Shown piece by piece: positions 56,502-64,000 of a DNA stretch of 64,000 nucleotides (positions within the stretch are counted from its first letter, which is position 1; the number at the start of each line of letters is the position of its first letter). The DNA is taken from positions 1-64,000 of the forward strand of contig MWYY01000041.1 in NCBI GenBank assembly GCA_002050355.1, in the 5' to 3' direction. The notes under the pieces were generated by a model. It was not told the origin of the DNA. It ran no database searches and saw nothing but the letters and a program-made list of their open reading frames with translations. A program made the translations under genes and the position numbers. Source of the stretch: Acidobacteria bacterium 28-9. GTDB lineage: Bacteria > Acidobacteriota > Blastocatellia > Pyrinomonadales > Pyrinomonadaceae.

Positions 56502-56537
56502 AGTATTACTAGACTCTGAATGATAATGCTTTTTTTT
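56502..56537 (+). terminator. intrinsic terminator after copy B
   Basis: AGTATTA (56502-56508) pairs with TAATGCT (56524-56530), one wobble, followed by seven T. It matches the position of the terminator after copy A, although the stems differ in sequence. Confidence 0.6.
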
Positions 56538-56772
56538 ATTTCCGTCTTATAAACAATACGAAATTTCATTGACAAAATTTAGAAAAACAGGTTATATAAA
56601 TAAAATCTCACAGGTTTATCCTGTCAATGTTAGGCGGTAAATTTAACTGTTTCTCCCCAGAAAGTAGTTTCATCTTGTTTCTAGCAAATACCCAAATCTA
56701 ATGCTTTACAACTTAGATTGTGTTTATTTTGTAGCTTATCTATCAAACCAAATAATAAAGAGGATTTTTTTT

Positions 56773-59700
56773 ATGTTTTTAATTAACTTTTGTAGAAAAC
56801 TAAACTTTTCACTTTTGATAAGGACTATTATATTAGTCTGTTTTGTTTCGACCACATTTGGAACAATCAATATACATAATAATGGAAAGGAGCAGGAAGT
56901 TATAGCTGATTTACAAAATAAACAGATATTCAGCAGCCTTATAGAAACTAAACGATTTAATCTTTTAACAAACAACATAACAAGTTTCTTTAACGGCAAA
57001 GACATTAATCAAATAAATGGCGCAAGTCAAAATACGGCTGGTTCAAATAATGTTGTTTTGACTTCCGGTGCAACTTTTTTAGCAGATTGTACTTACTCAA
57101 TTAATCCTACCAGCCAATCTTTTCCCAACACCGGCGGAGGCGGTACGGTTGCTGTAACGACCCAAACCGGTTGTACTTATACGGCAGTAAGCAATGCAAG
57201 CTGGATTACGGTAACAGCCGGTGCGGCAGGCAGCGGCAATGGAACTGTTACCTTCACAGTAGCTGCCAATACTGGTATTGCCCGAACGGGAACAATAACC
57301 ATCGCCGGACAAACTTTTACCGTTACTCAAGCATCCGGCTGCACTTATACGCTATCGCCGACCGGCGCGAATATTCAGGGTAATGCTCAAACCGGCAGTT
57401 TTACCGTTAACACAGGCACAGGCTGTGCTTACACGGTTGCCAGTAATGATCCATTTATCACTGTTATATCAGGAGCGAGCGGAACCGGAAGCGGTACTGT
57501 TTCTTATTCGGTTGCTGTTAATAATACAGGTTCGGCAAGAACGGGAACTATTACTGCCGGTGGTCAAACTTTTACCGTTATACAGACTCCGCTTCCAGTT
57601 TTGACAATCAATAATGCTACTTTGAATGAAGGCAACAGCGGAACGACACCCTTTACCTTTACCATCAGCCTCTCTGCCGCACTCGGTCAACCGGTTACGG
57701 TCAACTATACGTCCGTTAACGGGACGGCAACAGCCGGAGAAGATTACGCGGCGGCAAGCGGAACCATAACTTTTGCGCCGGGTGAAGTAAATAAAACTAT
57801 TACAATTCCGGTCAGCGGTGATACTTTGGTCGAAGGCAACGAAACTTTTACAATCAATTTATCAGGTGCTACGAACGCTATTATTTCTATCGGGCAGGGT
57901 TCGGGAACGATTCTCAATGATGATTCGGGCGGTTCTGTGCAGTTCTCTCTGTCGAATTATACGGTTAATGAAAACGACGGAACTGCTACAATCACCGTTT
58001 CCAGAACGGGCGGAACGGGAAGCGGAGTTACGGTCAACTATGCCACCTCAAACGGCACTGCAACAGCCGGAGCGGATTACACAGCCGTATCGGGAACGCT
58101 TACTTTCGCGGCAAATGAAACAAGTAAAACCTTTACTATACCGATAACGGACGACACGCTCAATGAACAGAACGAAACCGTCATTATTACCTTGAGCAAT
58201 GTTGCCGGCGGCGGCTTACTCGGTCCGCCTTCGACTTCTATTCTGACAATCATTGATAATGACGGCGCGCCGACCTTGTCAATCAGCAGTGTATTGCTCA
58301 ATGAACGTAACAGCGGAACGACCGAATTTAAGTTTATCGTCACTCTATTGGCTCCAAGCGGTCAAACGGTAACGGTTAATTACGGAACAGCAAACGACAC
58401 GGCGACAACGCCGAGCGATTACCAGGCAACTTCCGGTTCGCTAACTTTCGCTCCGGGAGAAACCACTAAAACTATAACCGTATTAGTCAATGGCGATACG
58501 GATGTCGAATTAAACGAAACTTTTACGGTCAATTTATCTAATGCCGTCAATGCGAGTATCGCTAACGGGACGGGTACCGGTTTTATTCAAAACGACGATT
58601 TTTGCGTGTATTCAATCTCACCGACAAGAATAATCGTCAGTGCCAGCGGAGGAACGGGCAACACGTTTAGTGTTACGACGCAAGCGCCCTGCCCGCGAAC
58701 GGCGACTACGACCGATTCGTTTATAACAATCGATTCGGGTACAAACGGCACGGGAAACGGTACGATTACTTTTAGCGTGGCTCCAAACGGGGGAAACACG
58801 AGAGTAGGAACAATTCGTATCGGTGACCAGATTTTGACAGTCGTTCAAACGGCGATTCCGCTCCCCAACGCGCCTGTTCGCTTTGATTTCGACGGCGATA
58901 AGAGAGCGGACGTATCGGTATTTCGACCCGATACCGGATATTGGTATCTGCTCAATTCAACGACCGGATTTAATTCCGTTCAGTTTGGTATCGCAACCGA
59001 CAAGATTGTCCCAGCCGATTACGATGGCGACGGTAAAACCGACATCGCTGTCTGGCGCGTTAATCCGAGTAATCCGAATCTTGCTAATTTTTACATTCTA
59101 AACAGCTCCAATAATAGTGTTCGTGTCGAGCAGCTTGGCAGTTCAGGCGATTTGCCGATGGCAACAGCAGATTGGGACGGCGACGGCAGATCCGACCCGG
59201 CAGTTTACCGGGATGGTGCAAACGGCGGACAAAGTTATTTCTTTTATCGCCCGTCATCTCAGCCGGACGGCGCGCCGACCTTGTCAATCAGCAGTGTATT
59301 GCTCAATGAACGTAACAGCGGAACGACCGAATTTAAGTTTATCGTCACTCTATTGGCTCCAAGCGGTCAAACGGTAACGGTTAATTACGGAACAGCAAAC
59401 GACACGGCGACAACGCCGAGCGATTACCAGGCAACTTCCGGTTCGCTAACTTTCGCTCCGGGAGAAACCACTAAAACTATAACCGTATTAGTCAATGGCG
59501 ATACGGATGTCGAATTAAACGAAACTTTTACGGTCAATTTATCTAATGCCGTCAATGCGAGTATCGCTAACGGGACGGGTACCGGTTTTATTCAAAACGA
59601 CGATTTTTGCGTGTATTCAATCTCACCGACAAGAATAATCGTCAGTGCCAGCGGAGGAACGGGCAACACGTTTAGTGTTACGACGCAAGCGCCCTGCCCG

Positions 59701-60738
59701 CGAACGGCGACTACGACCGATTCGTTTATAACAATCGATTCGGGTACAAACGGCACGGGAAACGGTACGATTACTTTTAGCGTGGCTCCAAACGGGGGAA
59801 ACACGAGAGTAGGAACAATTCGTATCGGTGACCAGATTTTGACAGTCGTTCAAACGGCGATTCCGCTCCCCAACGCGCCTGTTCGCTTTGATTTCGACGG
59901 CGATAAGAGAGCGGACGTATCGGTATTTCGACCCGATACCGGATATTGGTATCTGCTCAATTCAACGACCGGATTTAATTCCGTTCAGTTTGGTATCGCA
60001 ACCGACAAGATTGTCCCAGCCGATTACGATGGCGACGGTAAAACCGACATCGCTGTCTGGCGCGTTAATCCGAGTAATCCGAATCTTGCTAATTTTTACA
60101 TTCTAAACAGCTCCAATAATAGTGTTCGTGTCGAGCAGCTTGGCAGTTCAGGCGATTTGCCGATGGCAACAGCAGATTGGGACGGCGACGGCAGATCCGA
60201 CCCGGCAGTTTACCGGGATGGTGCAAACGGCGGACAAAGTTATTTCTTTTATCGCCCGTCATCTCAGCCGGCGGTAAACTTTGTCAGCGTGCCTTGGGGA
60301 ATCGGAGGCGACAAACCGGTCGTCGGTGATTATGACGGTGACGCCAAAGCCGATGCTGCGGTTTTCCGACCCTCAAACGGTATTTGGTATATTTTGCGAA
60401 GCCGCGACGGGTTTAGTGCCATCCAATTCGGCGCTTCGACTGACAAACCGGTCGTCGGCGATTACGACGGTGATGGTCGAGCCGATGTTGCCGTTTATCG
60501 TCCGTCGGAAGGTAATTGGTATCAGCTAAGAAGCACGGAAGGTTTTTATGCTGTTCAGTTTGGCAATTCCACCGATTTGCTCGTACCGGCGGATTATGAC
60601 GGAGACGGCAAAACGGACGTTGCCGTATTCAGACCGGACGGCGGTAACTGGTATCAGTTGAGAAGCACGTTAGGATTTGGTGCCGTTCAGTTTGGAGCAA
60701 ACGGCGACAGACCGATTCCAAATGCTTTCATTCCTTAA
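56773..60738 (+). CDS. giant secreted BACON/Calx-beta/FG-GAP protein with internal duplication
   Basis: From the ATG at 56773 (Shine-Dalgarno AGAGGA; the upstream ATG at 56701 would add 24 non-signal residues) this is 1,321 residues. Order: signal peptide; two BACON-like domains with CTY...WITV patterns; Calx-beta 1 and 2 (NEGNSGTTPFTFTI, VNENDGTATITVSR, each ending in DD or DND); Calx-beta 3, a BACON domain and FG-GAP repeats (DFDGDKRADVSVFRP, DYDGDGKTDIAVWR); an exact second copy of these three modules; then more FG-GAP blades to the end. It is a calcium-binding surface or secreted protein, adhesion or binding role inferred. Confidence 0.9.
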   Translation: MFLINFCRKLNFSLLIRTIILVCFVSTTFGTINIHNNGKEQEVIADLQNKQIFSSLIETKRFNLLTNNITSFFNGKDINQINGASQNTAGSNNVVLTSGATFLADCTYSINPTSQSFPNTGGGGTVAVTTQTGCTYTAVSNASWITVTAGAAGSGNGTVTFTVAANTGIARTGTITIAGQTFTVTQASGCTYTLSPTGANIQGNAQTGSFTVNTGTGCAYTVASNDPFITVISGASGTGSGTVSYSVAVNNTGSARTGTITAGGQTFTVIQTPLPVLTINNATLNEGNSGTTPFTFTISLSAALGQPVTVNYTSVNGTATAGEDYAAASGTITFAPGEVNKTITIPVSGDTLVEGNETFTINLSGATNAIISIGQGSGTILNDDSGGSVQFSLSNYTVNENDGTATITVSRTGGTGSGVTVNYATSNGTATAGADYTAVSGTLTFAANETSKTFTIPITDDTLNEQNETVIITLSNVAGGGLLGPPSTSILTIIDNDGAPTLSISSVLLNERNSGTTEFKFIVTLLAPSGQTVTVNYGTANDTATTPSDYQATSGSLTFAPGETTKTITVLVNGDTDVELNETFTVNLSNAVNASIANGTGTGFIQNDDFCVYSISPTRIIVSASGGTGNTFSVTTQAPCPRTATTTDSFITIDSGTNGTGNGTITFSVAPNGGNTRVGTIRIGDQILTVVQTAIPLPNAPVRFDFDGDKRADVSVFRPDTGYWYLLNSTTGFNSVQFGIATDKIVPADYDGDGKTDIAVWRVNPSNPNLANFYILNSSNNSVRVEQLGSSGDLPMATADWDGDGRSDPAVYRDGANGGQSYFFYRPSSQPDGAPTLSISSVLLNERNSGTTEFKFIVTLLAPSGQTVTVNYGTANDTATTPSDYQATSGSLTFAPGETTKTITVLVNGDTDVELNETFTVNLSNAVNASIANGTGTGFIQNDDFCVYSISPTRIIVSASGGTGNTFSVTTQAPCPRTATTTDSFITIDSGTNGTGNGTITFSVAPNGGNTRVGTIRIGDQILTVVQTAIPLPNAPVRFDFDGDKRADVSVFRPDTGYWYLLNSTTGFNSVQFGIATDKIVPADYDGDGKTDIAVWRVNPSNPNLANFYILNSSNNSVRVEQLGSSGDLPMATADWDGDGRSDPAVYRDGANGGQSYFFYRPSSQPAVNFVSVPWGIGGDKPVVGDYDGDAKADAAVFRPSNGIWYILRSRDGFSAIQFGASTDKPVVGDYDGDGRADVAVYRPSEGNWYQLRSTEGFYAVQFGNSTDLLVPADYDGDGKTDVAVFRPDGGNWYQLRSTLGFGAVQFGANGDRPIPNAFIP
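58261..60270 (+). repeat. 1,005-bp in-frame tandem duplication inside the giant gene
   Basis: Unit 1 is 58261-59265 and unit 2 is 59266-60270, with translated copies identical over 335 residues (one Calx-beta, one BACON and about three FG-GAP blades). Both start GACGGCGCGCCGACC and end CATCTCAGCCG. The unit is a multiple of three, so the frame is kept. Confidence 0.95.
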
Positions 60739-60785
60739 AACAGTCGGAGCAAAATCCTGATAAGTTCCGACTATCGGATAAAGTA

Positions 60786-60817
60786 AAAAGCCGTAAGCAT
60801 CAAAACTTACGGCTTTT
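60786..60817 (+). terminator. intrinsic terminator between the giant gene and the histidine phosphatase
   Basis: AAAAGCCGTAAG pairs perfectly with CTTACGGCTTTT around the loop CATCAAAA. It serves both convergent genes and matches the terminator at 40507-40538 in stem length and loop. Confidence 0.88.
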
Positions 60818-60847
60818 ATATTCCCTGATTTTATGAATATATTTGAC

Positions 60848-61372
60848 TTAATATTCAATAACCCTATCTTTAATCTTGTTCCCTTTAATTTTAATAATCC
60901 AAATCTTATTATATTCGGACTCATCTAAATCCTTATACTTTTGTTGTTTTACCAGAAAATTCGCCAATCTCGGTATCGAGTTGCTGTGTCCGACAACAAC
61001 GATTCTTCTTGCTTTTCCCTGCATTAAAAAGTCGGCAAACTCGTTTAACTTTTGAGCGTCGTATATCTTTATCGGGAGTCTGTATTGTCGCTCCGCTTTC
61101 TCCGCCCAGGGAGTAACGGTTAATCTGGTTCGCTTAAAATTGGTTGAATAAATCCGGCGCGCCTTATATTTTTTTAGTATCTTAACCAATCGCTCAGACC
61201 TCAGCCTTCCTTCAGAGGTAAGGACGGGGTCGAACTCGTCAGCTTCGAATGAAGTATCCTTTTCAGCGTGTCTTAACAGAATAATGGTGATGTTTTTATT
61301 TTGAGCAAAAAGAATGGTATTTGAAAAAGAAAGCAGAAGTAAAGCCAACAAAAAATAACTAATAATTTTCAT
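60848..61372 (-). CDS. exported histidine phosphatase family protein
   Basis: The 174-residue protein starts MKIISYFLLALLLL, a signal peptide ending near FAQNKN. The phosphatase has LLRHAEKD (catalytic His), a second His in VVGHSNSIPRLA and the Arg in STNFKRTRLT. Phosphoglycerate-mutase-like fold, periplasmic phosphatase. A longer start at 61531 would run inside the FHA gene and is rejected. The Shine-Dalgarno is weak. Confidence 0.82.
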   Translation of the reverse strand: MKIISYFLLALLLLSFSNTILFAQNKNITIILLRHAEKDTSFEADEFDPVLTSEGRLRSERLVKILKKYKARRIYSTNFKRTRLTVTPWAEKAERQYRLPIKIYDAQKLNEFADFLMQGKARRIVVVGHSNSIPRLANFLVKQQKYKDLDESEYNKIWIIKIKGNKIKDRVIEY

Positions 61373-61451
61373 AACACACAAAAAAGCTAAAAATTTACCG
61401 GTGAGAAATTTATTTAACTTTGAAATTGAAACATACAACAGAAAGCGTTTA

Positions 61452-62381
61452 TTACGGTTGAATTCTGAGCAAATAACTGCAGACGGCAATCGGAACGCCC
61501 GGCGAAACCGAAACCGTCTGACCGGTGGCAATTTCGCGGTTGTTTATCAATGCTGAATTACGTCCTTCGTTCAAAAGCGAAAAATTTCCCCGGTCATCAA
61601 AAATCAAAGTCAAATGACGGCGGCTGATTTCCGGGTCGCCGGGGAGCATAACGTCAACCAATTTCGATGTGGAACCGCGTCCGATGCTGATTTGGTTTTG
61701 AAAAACAGGGATAACGTTTTGTCTGATGCCGTCGCGCCAGATTTCCAGACGGTAAAGTTCCTGCGCCTGGCGTTTCTGGACGTGCGTCAATTCTTCGCCT
61801 GCTTGATTCGGAAAATGCGGAACGTTTAATTGTTGAACGGGCGGCGGTGTATATGCGGTATTAAATGACGAATTGGCGGCAAAATTCGGCGTCGGCAAAA
61901 TTTCTTTTTGCGGCTGCGGTTTCGGCATACTTTTGGGACGCGCCAAAACATTCGTTTTATTGCCGGAATCGTCGTCCCAACTGTGCTGAACCCGAGCGTC
62001 GCCTTTTTCCAGCGTGCCGTCAACACGCAGTTCGACGGCGAAGGATTCGGTTTCGAGTTTCCTCTTTCCGGAAATTTCTTTGGCGCGCTCGGCTAAAATG
62101 TGATAAAGCCCTTGTTCCAGTCCGCGCCGTTTCGCGCCCTGCCATTCCTTGTCATCCTCTTCGCTCAAAAATATTGTATATTCGGTCGGGATAATCGTCG
62201 TGCCTTGGGGCAGCGGAACAATTTCGTTCTGCATCACTTCTTCGACTGCTCTGGCAATCTTGACGATAAAATCTTCCGCCCGACTGCGAGGTTTAATCTG
62301 CGCATCGCGCGCGGCTTCTTCCAAAACCAATTCCGCGCTTTCCCCATCTATCCAACGCCTAACTTTGTCTAAAACAGTCAT
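61452..62381 (-). CDS. FHA-domain protein with DUF3662-like N-terminus
   Basis: The 309-residue protein has an N-terminal DUF3662-like domain (about 1-125, with VPLPQGTTIIPTEYTIFLS) as in mycobacterial FhaA, a Pro/Gln-rich linker and a C-terminal FHA domain (about 225-305; ISIGRGSTS, SRRHLTLIF, NSALINN) that binds phosphothreonine. It lies just downstream of the Ser/Thr kinase gene on the same strand, so it is a probable partner or substrate. Confidence 0.9.
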   Translation of the reverse strand: MTVLDKVRRWIDGESAELVLEEAARDAQIKPRSRAEDFIVKIARAVEEVMQNEIVPLPQGTTIIPTEYTIFLSEEDDKEWQGAKRRGLEQGLYHILAERAKEISGKRKLETESFAVELRVDGTLEKGDARVQHSWDDDSGNKTNVLARPKSMPKPQPQKEILPTPNFAANSSFNTAYTPPPVQQLNVPHFPNQAGEELTHVQKRQAQELYRLEIWRDGIRQNVIPVFQNQISIGRGSTSKLVDVMLPGDPEISRRHLTLIFDDRGNFSLLNEGRNSALINNREIATGQTVSVSPGVPIAVCSYLLRIQP

Positions 62382-62384
62382 TTC

Positions 62385-62528
62385 AATTTTAGATTTTGGA
62401 TTTTGGATTTTGGATTTGTATGGATAAATAAACTTTTAATTTATTCCTCAAAGTTTACTCAACTAATTTATTTAATGAAAGATAAATTGCTGTTCCAATC
62501 CAAAATCCAAAATCTAAAATCCAAAATT
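62385..62528. repeat. inverted repeat of TTTTGGATT units between FHA and kinase genes
   Basis: 62385-62416 is nearly complementary to 62497-62528 (about 32 bp, two mismatches by eye), made of repeating TTTTGGATT/AATCCAAAA. The kinase stop codon is at 62532. It may act as a transcript-end hairpin or be a REP-like sequence. Confidence 0.65.
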
Positions 62529-62531
62529 GCT

Positions 62532-64000
62532 TCACTCCTGCACATCAATATAACGCTTGTTAACCCAGCCGTGTTCGGCGTCCGACGGATTTTCCTTTGG
62601 ACGACTGAATTCGACGACATCAATTTCATACCAGTTATCTTTTGAATTTACAATCCGCACGCGCGAATTTTGAGGCACGACGCCACGCGGGTCGCCTTCT
62701 GTTCCGGCTGTCGGACGCAGAAAAACGTCCGTTTTTGTTATTCCGGTTTGCTTTTTGTAAAAACTGCCGAATGTCGGGAAAATGCTGCGCCCATTCAGAA
62801 AAAGGCTTGTCGCATAAAGTAATCCGGCAAAAAGTCCGATAACAATGACGAAAGCGGGGAAACGCCTGAAAAAACTTCGCTTTCTTCGCGGTTGATAAAT
62901 TATTTCTTCAGCGACAACTTTTTGATTTTCGATTCTTTGAGACGATAATTGCGGCGATTTCTGTGCCGTCTGCTGCGATCCGTTCAGTTTAACTACTAGC
63001 GGCGCATTGGCGAGCGCGGGAGTTTGCGAATTTACTTGTATGTCATCGGATGTTTTGAAATGCGGCAACTGCGGTGCAATCGGCGAGTAACCTTTAGCGA
63101 CGTGCGGCTGCGGAATTGCGTGCGGTATCTGACGCTCGCGGATTTCAGTCAAAGCTTCGCCAGTGTCTTCTGCTTCGGCTAAATTTTTTATGCGCGCTAA
63201 ATCCAGCCAAAAATCGTTGACCGTTTGATATCGCTGCCGCGAGTCAATTTGCGTCGCTTTTTCCAAAACCTGCAGCAAATCGTTCGCCCACGGCTTTTGA
63301 CGAATAGCATCGGGAAGTTCGGTAATCGGTTGATTAGAGAAAACTCTTGGCGACTCACACGTTATCAAAACGTATGCGGATTTTGCCAGCGAATAAATAT
63401 CTGCGGCGGGTGTCAACTGTGTAAACGCCAGCGTTCCGGTGTTGCCTGATAACATCGGCGAGTGTTCGGGCGGCGCAAACATATTCGTCCCGACGCGCGT
63501 TATCGGCGAATCGGATTGTGAAACACGCGCAACACCGAAATCAGCAATTTTTACAGTTTGTCTGTCCGCCGTCAAAAGGAGATTCTGCGGCTTTATGTCG
63601 CGGTGTATAACGCCCATTTTGTGCGCGTATCCGAGACCGGCGCAGACTTGTTCGAGATAAAAGAGAGCCTTCGTCAAAGACAAACCTTTTTCCCGACACG
63701 TTTTCGCTAAATCACCGCCCGGCAAGTATTCCAAAATAAGATAGTGGAAAACCGTGTTTCGCGAATCACGCGCCGTTCCGTGTCCTAAACGGCTGATGAT
63801 ATTCGGATGACGTACGCGGTCGAGCGCAATTGCCTCATTTTGAAAATTTTCAACCAGCGTTCGCTCCAAATCCGCGTCCAAATCATCTTGCAGAAAAACA
63901 TTCAGAGCTTTGACGACGACAAGGCTATGCGGCGATTGCGGCGCGGCATGCATGTCGTGCGCCACGAAGATTTCGGCGTAGCTTCCGCGTCCGAGTTCGT
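62532..64000 (-). CDS. Ser/Thr protein kinase with SH3b-like C-terminus (5' end outside window)
   Basis: The gene starts beyond the right edge; the frame is open to 64000 and includes the Gly-rich loop ELGRGSYAEIFV. Visible kinase motifs are VVVKAL (Lys), HRDIKPQN (catalytic loop), ADFGVARVS, the activation segment RVGTNMFAPPEHSP (truncated lobe) and a WLDLARIKNL-type end. A linker, one membrane helix (FVIVIGLFAGLLYATSLFL) and an extracytoplasmic SH3b-like domain (NSRVRIVNSKDNWYEIDVVE) follow. Probably a transmembrane Hanks-type kinase that signals to the FHA protein. Confidence 0.93.
   Translation of the reverse strand, partial: ELGRGSYAEIFVAHDMHAAPQSPHSLVVVKALNVFLQDDLDADLERTLVENFQNEAIALDRVRHPNIISRLGHGTARDSRNTVFHYLILEYLPGGDLAKTCREKGLSLTKALFYLEQVCAGLGYAHKMGVIHRDIKPQNLLLTADRQTVKIADFGVARVSQSDSPITRVGTNMFAPPEHSPMLSGNTGTLAFTQLTPAADIYSLAKSAYVLITCESPRVFSNQPITELPDAIRQKPWANDLLQVLEKATQIDSRQRYQTVNDFWLDLARIKNLAEAEDTGEALTEIRERQIPHAIPQPHVAKGYSPIAPQLPHFKTSDDIQVNSQTPALANAPLVVKLNGSQQTAQKSPQLSSQRIENQKVVAEEIIYQPRRKRSFFRRFPAFVIVIGLFAGLLYATSLFLNGRSIFPTFGSFYKKQTGITKTDVFLRPTAGTEGDPRGVVPQNSRVRIVNSKDNWYEIDVVEFSRPKENPSDAEHGWVNKRYIDVQE

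Noticed and set aside
61373-61531. Longer start of the histidine phosphatase
   Set aside because: It would overlap the FHA gene in another frame by 80 bp and hide the signal peptide.

Overview
The window looks like a chromosomal stretch of a Gram-negative heterotroph, most likely an acidobacterium of the Blastocatellia type. That is an inference from the gene repertoire: large secreted Calx-beta/BACON/FG-GAP proteins, tricorn-like and S9 peptidases, DUF885, a DUF3662-FHA protein beside a Ser/Thr kinase, an actinobacterial-style succinate dehydrogenase, and moderate GC with AT-rich spacers. No taxonomy search was possible.

Layout. 1-1400: 3' part of a 23S rRNA gene, 5S rRNA and a strong terminator, the end of an rrn operon. 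1470-11221: housekeeping genes (TgpA-like transglutaminase, rimO, pgpA, corA, serA, a NatAB-type ABC exporter). 11299-11791: an IS200/IS605 TnpA-only element with both end hairpins. 11807-16084: DUF4385, a CYTH protein and a PAS hybrid histidine kinase, broken up by a 1,228-bp tandem duplication that leaves one intact and one truncated copy of the last two. 16085-20609: a spacer with a sigma-54-like promoter and a terminator (possible small RNA), then a sugar-nucleotide epimerase, UDP-glucose dehydrogenase and two paralogous FecR-like envelope proteins. 21080-28155: the rimP-nusA-infB-rbfA-nrnA-cobO transcription/translation operon. 28241-36149: nth, TPR and O-antigen-ligase-like genes, pssA-psd, and dnaX, which carries an A9 slippery run placed to yield a gamma-length product.

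36150-48290 is accessory and decaying. It holds fragments of an S41 peptidase, a NucS/DUF91-like nuclease, an IS5-type transposase, a frameshifted secreted protein, a SET-domain gene with an amber codon at its conserved tyrosine, and TPR, DUF3471 and PD40 remnants, mixed with intact genes (methyltransferase, PQQ-type sugar dehydrogenase, DEDDy exonuclease, DUF885, tricorn-like protease). It ends at a 44-nt 3' fragment of tRNA-Phe, a typical integration scar. 48343-55146 returns to ordinary genes (sdhC-sdhA-sdhB, S9 peptidase). 55240-56540 is a second scar: nested inverted repeats, an FG-GAP fragment fused end-to-end with an N-terminally truncated tyrosine recombinase, and a diverged copy of the dnaX upstream region lying exactly 20,180 bp from the original, each copy followed by its own terminator. 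56773-60738 is a giant secreted protein with an apparently identical in-frame 1,005-bp tandem duplication. The window closes with a histidine phosphatase, an FHA protein and a Ser/Thr kinase running off the right edge.

Functional themes are ribosome biogenesis and translation (rrn, rimO, rimP, nusA, infB, rbfA), envelope and polysaccharide synthesis (epimerase, ugd, FecR-like pair, O-antigen ligase, pssA/psd, pgpA), scavenging of extracellular protein (tricorn, S9, DUF885), and phospho-signalling (hybrid kinase, FHA/STPK).
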